Source of the DNA: Mortierella alpina
Lineage: Eukaryota; Mortierellomycota; Mortierellomycetes; Mortierellales; Mortierellaceae
Reading direction: 5' to 3'
Length of the DNA stretch: 64,000 nt
Assembly (NCBI GenBank): GCA_029449245.1
Contig: JANATF010000002.1
Span: 2,108,001 to 2,172,000, forward strand
Positions 40,103-56,100 of this stretch are shown here, piece by piece. Made by a program: the position numbers and the translations under genes. The notes beneath the pieces are model-generated. The model saw only the letters and a program-made list of their open reading frames with translations, ran no database searches and was not told the origin of the DNA. Every line of letters starts with the position of its first letter. Position 1 is the first letter of the stretch.

Positions 40103-43100
40103 CTACATAGATGAGCGCTTCGAGTTGGCAGCCGAGGGTGAAGGCGACGACGAAGGGAAATGTGAATCTTCACGCTGGAATCGGTCCCGCTCGCGTTCGG
40201 TCGCCAGACTCTGCATGGGATTGCACAGCTCTGCAATGGAGATGCGGCGGTGCATACTATTATTCATGGACATATTTGTCGTCGCCGTCGTCGTCGTCGT
40301 CATGGCCGCGGCCTCCTGCTGCGGGGTCGAGGAAGCCGACTCGTTCGTCTGATTGTCCTCCGGGAATAGATCATCGTGATGCGGCGAGCGGGGCGACGAG
40401 GGCGCACTAGAGAGATCTTCGCGCTGAAGGTTCTGCGAGTGTTGTCGATAGTCGCTGTAGTAGGTCCCATGGGCCGTTGTCGTCGCTGGAACTCCTGCAC
40501 CCGGCTGCGAGAAACTCTCTCGCCGGCGGGGATCTCCAGGCAAGAGATTCCTCTGGTACTCTTCATATGTTGCCACGCGGGCGTTGGCCATGGAAGACGG
40601 AAGGGACTGAAGAGGACGCTGGTGTGCTCGGATGTTGGGCGGCGGCAGATGGGTAGGCTGTGGCGAGAACTGTTGTGGTGGCCGATACTGCTGCTGCTGC
40701 TGCTGCTGCTGGTACGAAGTGTGATGCGGTTGCTGGTGTTGTGCATGGTGATGATGATACTGTTGATGCATGTCCCTCCAGACCTGTTGGATCATTTCCG
40801 GTTGCAGCACCGCCTCCTGGACCTCCACAACATCGTGTTGCTGATGGCCATGTGGCTGCTGGGTCCACTCATCCTGCACAAACTGCGGTGTGGAATGGTA
40901 AACGCGTGCACCGACCAAGGTCAGTGCCATCTTGTGTCGCAGCGAGATTTCATGGTACTTTTCCAGAACACTCTCCAGCACCCACACCCACAGTCCACGG
41001 TACTCCTCGAACTGACAGCACACCCACGGTCCACTCGGGCTTAGTCTCTGTTGTTCCTGCAATTGCTGGATCGCGACCAAGGACTCGCGCGTGCGATACG
41101 CAAACTTGGGCAGGTAGAATCGACCAATCCTGGCATTCAATGGGTATCCGCTGACAGACCGTGGCGGCTCTTCTGATACTCTCGACCCATCTGCCTTCTC
41201 CCTGTAATCCATCACGGGCTCGAATCCGGCCACAAAGCTCGTCGTCGGTTCCAAACTCTTGATGCTCAACCCGTCCAGACCTCGAACGTCAGGCTCTGGG
41301 TCGCGTCGGAAAGAGTCCATGTCAATGTCCAAGACAACCCGCTGCTGTTGATAATGCTCCACAAAGCCCTCGTGCGGAGAAGGGTCCACATCCATAGAGT
41401 TCTCTCGCTCTTGCTCCTCCAACTCCATGTCATTCGAGGACCTTTCCCCACCCGAACCAAGATCGCTGATACTCTTCAGACTGCCATTGCTAGCACGATG
41501 GTTGCCAGACTGCCCAAAGAGCTGCCTCTGATCCGACCGCTTCAAGGACGGGTGGGGTGCTTGAATCGCACAGAGGATTGCCGTCATGTTGCCCAAAAAC
41601 TCTGGGTTCCGGAATTGCTCATTCGCGTACGTCTCTGCCACCTGAGATTTCAGACTGAAAAACTCTCGCGCATCCATCCGTTCAATGAAATCCAGAACCT
41701 CGCGCTTGCGAATCGGAAAGTGCCTGTCCTCCAAGTACTGCTCGAGTCTAGGCGACAGTGTCGGGTCTAATCTCAATGGCCGATCCTGGAGCTCACTCTC
41801 TCTGGAGGATGGCCATGATCCAAACGAGGAACCAGACTGCTCAGAAGGCCGCGACAAGGGGTGGATATGCGACGAGTGTGATCGAGGACGGGATTGCCGG
41901 TGGTCATCAATAATGCTGCCTGCAAGGGGGGGCAAAACAGTTGACGCATCCTCTCCAGCAGACGACGACCCACCATGGGGTAATGGACCTTCCCGTCCAG
42001 CCAAGGACGACGACCGTGGATTGATGGTCAGTGAGGAGGGAAGTGACGTGTTCACCTGAGAGTACCACTGCCTGCCCTTACGGGTGTCGCGCGATGGCAG
42101 GGGCTGCACAATCATGTCTGTAGGATCGTTGCTGGATCGCTTCATTGCCTTGGAAGAATCATACATCAACTCTGGCGTTGACCTGCGGTGTTCCAGTAGC
42201 CTCTCCTTCTCTTGCACCGACATGGGCTGAGGATGGCCTGAGTAAGACTGGGCTATACTGCCCGAGCGACTGACCGAACCCTGAGATATCTCAGTGTAAT
42301 CTGGAGGAGTCATCCTTCCTCGGCTGTCTCTCCGTGACTGATGCACCGCCAACGCTGACCGACGATGCTCATTCAACCGATCCTGCTCCTGAGGCGTCAA
42401 CCTTTCGACCTGAGGTAGTGCATGGGAATGTGAGGTCGTTGGCGTAAACGGTGACATGCCCAGACCAATACCGTGGCCCTGGCTGTAAGCACTCGTGCCT
42501 CTAGAACCCGAATAGGACGGTAGCAAGATCTCACTTTTGCGTCGTTTTAGCTCCTCAATCTCCATTCCTGACATGCCATGGTGTTGGCCCATGCCTGGAC
42601 TATCAGAGGGGGCACCTGGGGAGGACCGAGGCTGGAGGTGAGGCAGGCTTCTAGAGTTGGCTTTTAACGTTCTAATAACTGGTGTGGAAGACCCAGAGGA
42701 TGCTGGTAGGTACGGCTTTGAATCTCCATTATGAATACTTGCGTGCCGTCCAGACACTGTCCCTTGGGGGGAATTAGCATGTGCGCCCGAGTGTGCTGCC
42801 CATTGTGAGGAATGGTGCTGTTGTTGTTGTTGAAGATGCGAGTAGTAAGGTGAATAGGCATGGTGGGGATGATGATGTTGCTGCGTGAACGCCGGGTTGG
42901 ATCCAAAGGTGGCGCCTGCAGGTGAGCTTTGCAGTGAGCGAGGAAAGTGAGGGTCGTCATAGCCTGCGCCAAACATGCCAGGGCTACTACCGCCGCGCGG
43001 CCGTCCAGCGACAAGAGGTGTCGACTGCAGGGAAGTCGGCCGGGACTGGCTGCCGCCTCCTACGGTCCCCGATGCCGATAGCGAATCTCTCTTTGTCCGA

Positions 43101-46100
43101 TCTCCATGTGTTTGTGTGTGCTGGATCATGTTGTCGTACCGACTGAAGGTGCGGGGGCAGTTGGGTACGATGCACTTGTAGGGCTTTTCTCCAGTGTGTT
43201 TCCTAACACGATGAATAATGACGAGAACGAATGAAAAGGCGTAGAAAGATCGCGTTGGAGTGTGGGTGAGTCGGGTTGAGCGAGATAACAGAGAGAACAC
43301 CACCATGGTCACACAATCCTCCTCTTTTACAATGCAAGGGTGCAAGACCCTGTGCGAGCAAAGGCTCTGTTTGCATAAACTTACCTCTCGTGTCTCGCAA
43401 GATGTTCGCTGCGGGTAAACACCATATTGCATCCAGGATAGCCCGTGCATTGAAACGTCTTTGGCGAGGACGTTGCTCCGCCTGCGGTGGCCTTGCCAGA
43501 ACCCTTTGTCACTGAGAGTTTTCTGATAACAGAAGGCGAGGTCTGGGATTCTAACGGGGCACTCGCTCTGGACTGGACGGCGGTCGATCCTGCAGAGGCC
43601 GATTTTGGATGCCAGACGGGGTGTTCCATTGTGTCGTCGGGTCGATACGAGTCTGCGTTGCTGGCACTGCTGGCGCAGCTGTTCCGCTTCTCCTTGATCT
43701 TGATGGGAACGAAGAGAAGGTCGGCGTGGCTCCTCCGCTTGTTGTTGAGGGTGGGCCCGAAGGGAGAGGTGTGCGGGCTGGTTGATGATGTGGGAGGAGT
43801 GGTGTGAGCTTGGCCGGGGTGATAACTGTGCAGAGAAGAGGTATGGCCAGAGTGGCAGGAGGCAGGAAGAGTGGTGTTCATTGAGGATGGCGACGGAGAC
43901 AAGGGTTGGCTAGCCGAGGCGACGGTGTCAGACGCAGCAGAGTGCGAGGCAGCAGGCGTGGAAGGAAGAGAGGGTTGGTCTTGTTGGTGAAGACTTGCTT
44001 GATGCGGCTGTAGCTGTTGCTGCTGCTGATGCTGCTGATGATGATGATGTTGAAGATGTTGCTGCTGCTGCTGCTGGTATTCTGGTCGAGATGGGAGAGG
44101 AGAGCGAGAGGGAAAGGGGTGTCTAGAGCTAGCTGTCCCTGCTGCCCCTTCTACTCCTGATCCTGCTGTTCCTGCCTGCGTATCGCTGGCATGATATGCA
44201 GTCGCCCCCATGATGCCACTCTGCTGCTCCCCTCGCTCTGCGACCCCTGCCGCCGCTGCAGTCCTCGTACTAGTAGGCACCTCCTGATCCTCCTCTGTCT
44301 TTAACCCCGACGACGACGACAGGCTCGAACCACGTCGCAGTCCAGGGTCAGAGGCGAATGTTGATCCCGTATCTGCCGCTGCATGATCATACGAGTGTGC
44401 GAGCCGAGTGTTCATGCTCTGGCTGTCATTAAAATTATGGCTGTGATGGGTGCTATGGGGAAAGGAAGGTGCGGACGCGGGTATGGATGCTGAGGGACAT
44501 AAGGACATGGAGAGAGAGGGGAAGGAGAGGAGACAGGAGACACAAAGGACGTGCGTGCGTTGTGTGTTGTGTGTGTGTGTTTGTATGTATGACGGTGGGT
44601 GAAGTGTGAAAAAAAAAAAAGATGGATTCGATCAAGGTGGTTTTTTTTTGCAACACGTTGGCATATATTTAAAGAGTTAAGGAGAGGAAAAAAAGACGAA
44701 AGAAAAAAAGAGAGGGAGAGACGGGTGAGTGAAATGGCATCAGGATTACATCCGATGACATGATCAATGCATGCATTGGTTGGTCATGTTGAGCATGGGG
44801 TGCAAGGGTGCTCTCATAAAGAAAAGAGCCTGTGCGTCGGTGCTTTGGTCCACCAAGAGTGCATCGCCCCCACTCAGGGTGACAGGTTGGCAGGCTGACA
44901 TGTTGGGTTGCGGATGACAAGGTGCATTGCATGTGGATGGACAGTCATGTAGAGGATGGTCATGTTAAAATGGATGAGGAATGATTACCATTGTTCTTGG
45001 CAGCAGGACGGCTCTCGCTCTCGTGTGCAGCAGAGTCGCGACCATAGCCAAAGCCAAGGCCACGGCTGCTGTGCTCAGTTTGTGCGACAGAAGATTGGGC
45101 AGGTGCATCGTGCTGCGGATCGTAGTGGTGCTTGTGATGCAGATGCGGATGCGGAGGAGACGATGACGATGTCTGGGTCGGGTTGAGCTGAGGATAGGAT
45201 GCAGACTGGCCGCGGAGGCGTCTGCTAGAGTCTAGGCCGACGCTGGCGGCTAGATCGGCGGCATGGGTGTCTGTAGGGGTGTTGAGTTGGATGGGAGAGC
45301 AGGATCCGGATGAGTGGTGCGACGAGGAGGATCGGACAACCATGGCCATCGGTGTTTCTTTGAGGATGGCGTGTCAAAGGGTGGTGGTGTCAAAGGGTGA
45401 GTTGTGGGCGCAGGTGCGAGTATGCGAGATAGATCAGATCAGGCGTGGTCGTGTGAGAGTGATGTGCAAGTGTGCCGATGCAAGTGTGCGAATGCGAGTG
45501 TGATAAGTGATGAGTAATGAGTACGAGAGAGAGTGAGAGAGAGAGAGTGAGTGAGTGTGAGTGAGAGTGAGAGTGAGCACAAGGAGAAGAGAAAGAGAAT
45601 GAATGAGATGAAGAATGAGAGATCGATATGATAAAGAGAGCGAACAGCGAGTCAAGTAGTCGAAGAAAGGAAAAGAATGCAGGATGCAGGAAACCAAAAG
45701 ACTAAGGAAAAAAAAAAAAAAAAAAAAAAGCACACTCATTGCTTGCTTACCTTGACGGGCATCCTCGCTACAGCCAACACGGCTCCCGTTCGCTCCGGCC
45801 ACAGGGCTGGCGCGGCCAGGACGATCCAGGTCTCGCTCACTTGTCTCAGCCTGCCGATTGGCTGTGACGCGGGGGTGGCTGCCCTGGTCATGACCGGCAT
45901 AGTGGTAGCTGCTGCTGCTGCTGCTGCTGCTGACTGCTCTGATGCGTCGTCTACCGAAGCTGTCGCTGTGCTTGGTCGTGTAGAAACCAGAGTCACCGGC
46001 ATCGTCGTACTGCTGCTCTTGCTGCTCTTGCTGCTGCTGCTGCTGCTGCTGCCCATGACAATAGTCTTGCGGCTGAAGAGGGTAGCGGTGGTGGTGGAGA

Positions 46101-46258
46101 GAGCTGTGGTGATGGTGGTGAGGAGGATGGCCAGGATGCCTCGATGAGGGTGCGACTGCCATGGCAGCTGAGACCTGACCCGGAGGCGGTGCACTCAGAA
46201 GATTGGATAGGTTCATGATCGAGTCAAACAATTTAAGCGAGCCAAAACGACCAGGCAC
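40103..46258 (-). CDS. C2H2 zinc-finger transcription factor with long Gln/His/Ser-rich arms
   Basis: Four exons in phase: 46258-45751, 45357-44989, 44489-43385 and 43202-40103, giving up to 1,693 residues. An internal ATG at 46216 ([12 protein letters not shown]) is an equally good start. Residues about 635-690 hold two adjacent C2H2 fingers, [20 protein letters not shown] and [19 protein letters not shown], joined by the classical linker HTGEKPYK; an intron falls between them. The rest is rich in polyQ, polyH and Ser, except two ordered-looking C-terminal blocks at about 1137-1223 ([20 protein letters not shown]) and 1348-1430 ([34 protein letters not shown]). It should be a nuclear, sequence-specific regulator; two-finger proteins of this type in fungi often bind short GC- or AGGGG-like sites, but target and orthologue are not determined. 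CAG/CTG and GA microsatellites occur in exons and intron 1. Confidence 0.85.
45709..45729 (+). repeat. A-homopolymer in intron 1 of the C2H2 gene
   Basis: About 20 consecutive A on the plus strand (T on the coding strand), just downstream of the intron 1 donor. It is next to a GA/GTGA-rich stretch at about 45515-45590. Likely length-variable. Confidence 0.8.
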
Positions 46259-49200
46259 TCTGGTGCAGGAACAAGAAAACGCGCGTGCCTTTTGTTCCGC
46301 CTTTCTCTGAAATGTCTATTTTTGTCGTCCCTCCTCGTCTAGTTCATGTAGTGGAGGCGTGCGTGATGAGAGAGAGCGAGAAAGAGGGGGAGAGAGGGCG
46401 AGAAAGAAACAGGGAAAAGGAGCAGAGGGACCATGAAAGTGGAATCAGAGAAGGGATAGACAGAGAAGCAAAGAAAGAAAGTTGTCAGTGTTTAAGGCAC
46501 AGGGACGAGTAACAATTGTCCGTGGACACGGGCGATCTGTGTTAGGGTTAAGAGCGTAGAATTCGTGTTTTACGCAAGTGCCACCCTTGTACTCCCATAG
46601 CTAGGCTCTCAGGGACAAAGCCTAGTCGAGGCTGTCAATTACAGCCAAGAGGAAACACAATACGCGCTGACGGCTCTCAACCCCAAAACAAATACATGGT
46701 CAACGATCCCAAAAAAAAAACCGGAAGTAAGAAAGGGGAGAAGCGGAAGTACCGCCCGTATAGTCCAAACAACCCAGGCCCGAATAGGATGTTGCGTCCG
46801 AGAGAGAGGGCCAAGGGGTAGGCCAATGTAATGGTGCATGTGCCTGATGTATAAATATACGTCTAACGCGGCTCATGTTGGCTCCTTCAGGAATCGCTGG
46901 ACGACTGCAGAACTCTGACCAGCCCCATGCATCTTGGATATACTCGCCTGTCTTTAATTTGTGCCCACCAAGCGAGAGACCCCTTCACCAAGTACAGAGT
47001 CCAGATCCCTCCCCCAAAGGAAACAAGAGGCAGCTCGAAGAACATAGTACATTCACAATGTTCGAAGGAGTGCAAAGCACCTAGGGAATTGAACAGCGAT
47101 AGCTCGCATCGTGAAGAATAACAGCTATTCTTTCTCCTTGTTCCTGCCCACAGACGCGTACTCTTTTCGTCTTCGTTGCGATAAAAAAAGCCGATCAATG
47201 TAGGACGCGGTTGTGAGGGCAAACGCTTTCCAGAGTTTTTTTAAGGGCAGAGAGAGGTATGTACGGTGGTTGAAAAAAATGCTAGCAACGAAAATCTCAT
47301 CTACTTTTTTTTCTCGCTCTCTTCTGCTGCGGACAAAGACTGAAGCCAAGAAGAAGAAGGGGATATGTAAAAGGGGCGATTCAGCACGAAGTGTGATTGA
47401 CGAAAAGGAAATATTTCGCCAAAGGAGAAGAAGCAGGTGGAGCGAGCGACGTGAAGGGGGGGAAAGAAAAAGAACATCATTACAACGATGGCAGGAGAAA
47501 AAGGGGACTGGATCATTAGATATGCCCTGAGACTGGACCGATCTCGGCAGTCAAAAAAAGCCGTGTTGTTATCCAGCTTGCCTACAGCATGAAATCGTCA
47601 CCGGTTCTTCTAACCCTACCCCCAAGTGAGCACTGAGGAGTGATAATGAACGGCGTGTCTTTTTGTTCTCTTGTTGTTTTCAGTCAATGTTCAGGCGCAA
47701 ACAATGCAGCTGACGATTTCTGGATCTGATAGAACTCCAAGGCATTCTGCGATGTACTGAATAAGGAGCATAAGACAGGACATTCTCAAGGGAAGCAGGA
47801 GCCGTGACCCAAGACTGAAAAATAAGGAGAGAGCGAAAGAGAAGCAGTATATATTCATACGTACATGCGCTGCTTCGCAAGAGAGTGTGTATGAGAGAGA
47901 GCGATGGCGAGAAGGGCGAGAAAGAGAGAGAGCGTGTGTGTGGATCAGGTTGGACGGAAGTTAAGGTGAAGGACGAGTCCGTAGAATTGATTGCCACGTT
48001 CGGTCGAGGACACAAGAGAGGGGAACGAGATGTAGGAGGTCAGCCAAGCAGTGGAAATGAAAAATGTGCAAGGGCAAACAGTGACATGAACTATGACGAA
48101 TGTGCAAAACAAAACAGAAAGAGGGAGGAAAGAAAAAAGAGAAAAAAGAGAGAAGAAAGAGAAATAAAAGATGGACCCAAAGGTTCGTCAAAGGAAAAAG
48201 GGACGACGCATGGACTGTGAGAAAAAGGCGGCTCGTTGTGATGCTGTTGCCGCCATAGACTTTTAGCCCAAACTAAAGTAAACGGCGAACATGTGTGCAT
48301 AAGGGGTTGGGCAGACAGCGATCGAGCCCCAACTCGGGCTGCTGCTGTTGCTGCAGTTCATTGCCAGTACAGTAAATGCAAAAATAAAGCAGGACGAGAG
48401 GATCAGAGAAAGGCAGTAATAGGCAAGGGGGATGAAGCAAACACTTCTGTGCGTCAAGGCGAAGAGAAGGGGGGATGCGATGCAACGAGCTGCTTCAAGA
48501 TCAACGAGAACAGAAAGCAGCTACTCATCGGACCCTTTGCAAATCCAAGGAAAAACAGAGAGCGAGAGGGCAAAAAAAAGGAGGGAAGCAGACATGTGGA
48601 CCTGAAGGAGCGCTCACTGTAATGTGTTCTTTGGTCTAGCCTACCGTGCTGAATTCGAAGAGCAATGGGGGGACAAACGTAGAGTCAAGAGCCCAAACGC
48701 TACACGCGTCTGCGTCATCTACTTCCCAGCAAACTTGAGCTGTAAACAAACGCGGTCGTTTGCAACTTCTCGCTTATGTAGTATATTCATTCTATCCTGG
48801 CCGAGTGAACTTCATGGATCCCTGGGTAGATGAATAAAATCGGGAGCCCCCTTTTGAGATGTGTGGGCCATCCATGACGGCATCAGGCCGTTCCTGCGGA
48901 ATAGAACATGGTAAGGAACGAAAACCAGTTCCGGGTCGTCTCTCATTCTCGCTCCATCTTCATATTCTTCCATTGCTCTCATTACAAGCACAGTAAAACA
49001 GTATACAGTGTCGTGCCAACATAGCATTGTGATTCCTTTCATTGCATGCAACAATCGGGCCTATTGCTCGGTTGATATGAGAATCCTCGCGTTTCAATTT
49101 AGTGCTGCTGTCCTGAAAGATCGTTGCGACCAGCCAAGCAAGCCAAGACTACGCTCAACGCCAAGGGGAATCGACGACATACGACAGCTCGCCCTCTCCC

Positions 49201-50045
49201 CCACTTTACTTGATCCCAGAACAGGTAGAAACAAACAGTCAAGTAGGAGAGAGAGCCCATCGTTCGTAGAGGAGGAACCCCACCCTGGCCTCCCTTATTT
49301 CTTTGGACCATTGTACCCCTTTTCTTGTACCGGAACGGCATCGAAGAAAAAAGAGAAGAGCGAGTACAGTAGGCGGATCGACGTCTGTTGTCACCTGCAA
49401 TGGAAAACGGCCAAACTTCCCGAGCGCGAAGAGGAAGGAGGAAGGAGTGGGCATCAGGGGCATGTTGATACTGGCCACACACGCTTATGGAACCCTTAGC
49501 AATGCAATGCCAAAAGAAAATCAACAAATCAGACATTCAGCAAAGTCCGTGCCCTTTTCGCCTCATCGCCACAGGGGGGGTCGAAAATGAGATTGAGAGG
49601 GAAAGAGAAAAAAAGAGAGAGCGGGGCTTTTCCCTCCCCTCTCCTGCATTGTCACCGGTTATGCCGCTGCCTGTTTGCTGTTGTTGTAGGGCCGCCTCTG
49701 CATGCACGCTGTTAGCCCGAGTAGCTGTTTCATCGGTTATTTTTTCTGTTGCCTGTGCGACAGAACCTAAAGCATCTCGCATGCATAAGGAAGCGCCTCG
49801 CCATTTCACGCGCCTAAAAAATAAAACCTTCGCCAATTGAGACCAAAAGCAGCGATAGCATGCATGACTCTCGTCGCATGCCTGATAGGCCTGGCAGACA
49901 CCCACCCCAGTCGGAGGAGATGGGTCTCCTGTTTCAGCCCAGTTTCTGAATCAGGGAATCAGGGATGGAGACCCTGGGGCCCGAGAGCGCGCTGAGGAGA
50001 AATATGACCCACACGATATGATGTCACTAATGAGTATTATATAGT
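46259..50045. other. 3.8-kb stretch without a convincing gene
   Basis: Upstream of the C2H2 gene and downstream of the helicase gene. Long purine-rich (GA/AAG) runs at 46350-46500, 47330-47520, 48110-48200 and 49590-49640. Short frames in it are mostly low complexity (Arg/Lys/Glu or Ser/Phe) set by this bias. One minus-strand frame at 48812-49054 has balanced composition but no recognisable motif. The left part is probably the long promoter and 5' leader of the regulator gene. No tRNA, snRNA or transposon ends recognised. Confidence 0.45.
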
Positions 50046-52939
<2,894 letters not shown>

Positions 52940-53182
52940 TGGCTTTCTGTACTGGATTGTGGGTGGTGGACGAGATTCAAAAGAGGATCTGATCAACAAT
53001 GCAAAATAGGCGTCCAGAAAATCATTAAATTATAGGGTGTGCCTGCGGGCAGTATACGAGTAGATGTATGCACAATTCCATGGCTCATTTCCTGGCAGCA
53101 TGACACCACAGCACGCACGAGCAATGCCAAAGTAAAAAGGCTCGACTTCAGTTTAAATGGGACAAGGCACGATGGCTGTGTG

Positions 53183-56100
53183 CTACCGACTACGCTCTCG
53201 ATCCATCTCTCGGTCGCGTCTCTGCTCCCGATCTTTATACACGGCATCCATCGCGGTCTTGTTCCGCTCCGTCGCCTGCGCGATCCCTTTGATCGCCCGC
53301 TCCAGCCTCGCAACCGCCTCTGAACTTAAGTTCCTCGTCCGGATGATCTGCGCCAGCCGCTCCTTCCACTCTCTAGAGTCCTTGCCTGCAGAATTGCTCA
53401 GCAAAAACCGCGTCTCTTGCTCAGTCTTGTACGTTTCCAACATGGACTCTTTCAACCCAGAGACCTGCTTCTCCACATCCCGAACCGGTGGCTCGAAATA
53501 GCAGAGCGTGCTGTTGTAGTGTCGGCTACCTGCGGGCACATGCTCCGTACCTCCCTGGTGAAAAGCTGACAGAAGGGCGTTGAATCCATCCAAGGTCACC
53601 TGTACAGAGAAAATATATAAAAAGCGGCATTGGGGTGAACAAAGGTTGCAGCCCCAAATCTCCTTCTCAATCCCTTCAACAGCGTCATCTCAGAACTTAC
53701 GTCGTTTTCGTCCATGTCCAGCCACTGAAGACTCTGGTTCACACGAAGAGCCTCCGCAAGTGCATGCGCACCCTCGTCCCTGAATCGATTCCTGCGTACA
53801 TCTAGCTTGGTCAAATACCGACTCTGTCCCACCCCTTGAAACGACCGCCACAGATTCCTGCCCATTCTCGACGTCAGATCTGCAGTCTCCTCCCCTTGGA
53901 TAGACAATTCTTCCAATCGACTAGCATGTGCGCTCAGCATCTGCCCCAACAACTTGCACGTTTCGACGTCAGGATCGCGGTTCGAGACCAGCGACACCGA
54001 ACTAAGGTCCAGCTTCTTGAGGGACCAGTTCTGACTTAGACTCACAAAGAGCTGACGCAAAGACTGTTCGCTCCAGCAGGTCTGACGCAATCCCAACGAC
54101 GTGGCCGTGTCTCCACTGGCTAGGACTACTTCCAGGCTCTGGGGGAGGTCATTTCCATCCGACAGCAAGTTTCTGCCAGCAAGAACCTCAACAGTCATGT
54201 TGCGGCTCTGTCCAACTGCATCCAGAATGTTTCCAAACTGGACACCATCCAACCCACAACCCTCAGTCTTGAGTTGCTCCATCGATTGGAATCCAGGGCT
54301 GGCAATCCATGAAAGGAGCTGATCCAATGTTGTTGGGTGAAGGGCCATCCCGCTCAGATCCATCGTCTTTAATGTCCCCCCACAGCTGCCAAGGGTTTCG
54401 GCCATGAGAATGGGCGACTTGCTCCATGACGGCAGTCCAGAGAGAAAGAGATGCTGAAGCTGGATCGAGTGCTTCAAGAAAATGTCCAAAATGAATGAAT
54501 TCACTTTGCTTTCCGAGTTTCCACTAATATCAAAGGTCTTGAGTGTGTGAGCGGCGACATCAGCATTGGCCACGAACGCATGCATGATCTGGTTGATGCC
54601 GTCTCCAGTTATCTGGCAGTCGCTGACGTCCAGGTAGTGAAGAGTTCCTGCATGTTTGACGATCCCCTTGGCCAAAGTCATCACGTCCGCGCCGTCCGAG
54701 GCATTGTTCCCGTGCAGGTCCAAATATTCTAGTCGGAGTCCTACCGAGTGACCATCCCGAAGTGCGCGTCCAAGACTGCCGATGGTGCTCGTATCCAAAT
54801 TGCAATTGTGCAGATCAAGGACTCTGAGCTGAGGGTTGCCCATCACCAACTCATAAAATTCCTTGTCCAGACGAAGTCCGAACCGGGTGGTGCCGTCCTT
54901 GAGTGTCCTGGGCTTTTGGAGATTGGCAAAGGAAATGTTGTGGAAGCTAATCTCTTTGAACGTGGTGTTGAATCGAAGTGCCCTCAAGAGACACTTCATC
55001 TCGTCCACAGTATAGTCCCGCCAATGGTCTAATAGATCATCCCTAGTCTTGCCGATCCTGATTTTGAAGCCTTCAATTTTGACATTGTTGTAAACCTTGC
55101 GGTCAACGTTCATGGCATAGCACTCTGCCCGTAGCAGGTCTTCATAGCCCAGGTCGCTCATGTAGTCCTTGGTAGGGACCGGTATTGGCTTTGCAAGCGC
55201 TTCTGAGAGCGAGAGCTCGATTCCTTTCCTGCCCGAAGGATACAGCCAGCGAAGACTCTCAACCCTAGCCCGTATTGCGATGATGATCTCTCTTGCCCTT
55301 GCGGAAGCAAACGTCATGACCACCTGCCGCTGCCGAAGGGTTGTCCCGAAACTCAGCGAGAATGTATCGTCCCTTTCATTGTAGTGGATCGCCTTGGTGG
55401 TGAGGATCGGGTACTGCAAAATCAGGCGCTCATCCTTCATGTCGTCCTTGGTACTGCCGTTGCCGAGATTATGAGGCAAGATTTGGATAAAGGACTTTCC
55501 GATTGCAAGCGCAACAACCTTTCCTTCCAGAGGCACTTTGGATTCGTTGGCAATGGCTTCATGAATCGGCACTCCTTTGATCTTCTGGCTCTTGAAATAT
55601 GCGCGCCACATGCCTCCTGCCGTCAGCGCTGTCGGATCATTCTCTGCTACGCTTTGTGGTAGCGCAATGTGGTCGTCCCGAAGTTTTTCGAGTACCCATT
55701 GGCGCTGTCGAGTCCCTTTGGGTATCAGTCCTGCCTGTGGGGCGTGGTAGTTGCATCCCTGTCGTAGTTCCTTGAGCCATTTCTCTGCTTGGTCCGGTGG
55801 CGGTGTGAAATGCATGGAAGTCGGCTGAGATGAGATGGATACTAGGTATTCAATCTGGATATGGAGCTCAGACCCCGCAGTCTGATGCGAGTGTACGCCC
55901 ACAATTGAGCTGAGCGCCAATAGTCGATTCTCCTTGGAAATAAGGCTTGTCTGTTGCGGTGTCAAGAGTTGGTGGCCTGAGGATGAGGACCATACGGATT
56001 GGTTGCCGAAGACCTTGGCAGCCTTTTCCATGGACTTGTACTTGAGTAAACTAGAGTTGGTCAAGATGAAGTACTCCTTGGTGTCCTTTCGGAAGAGCGA

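Noticed and set aside
45677-46147. Plus-strand frame with long poly-Leu and poly-Ala runs
   Set aside because: Antisense of the polyQ/polyS-coding CAG/AGC repeats of the C2H2 gene; no independent coding signal.
46530-46550. TTAGGGTTA resembling a telomeric repeat
   Set aside because: Only one and a half units; no array and no subtelomeric context.
48812-49054. An 80-codon minus-strand frame with protein-like composition
   Set aside because: No motif, no homologue recognised, no splice-supported extension; could be chance. Kept only as a note under the gene-free stretch.
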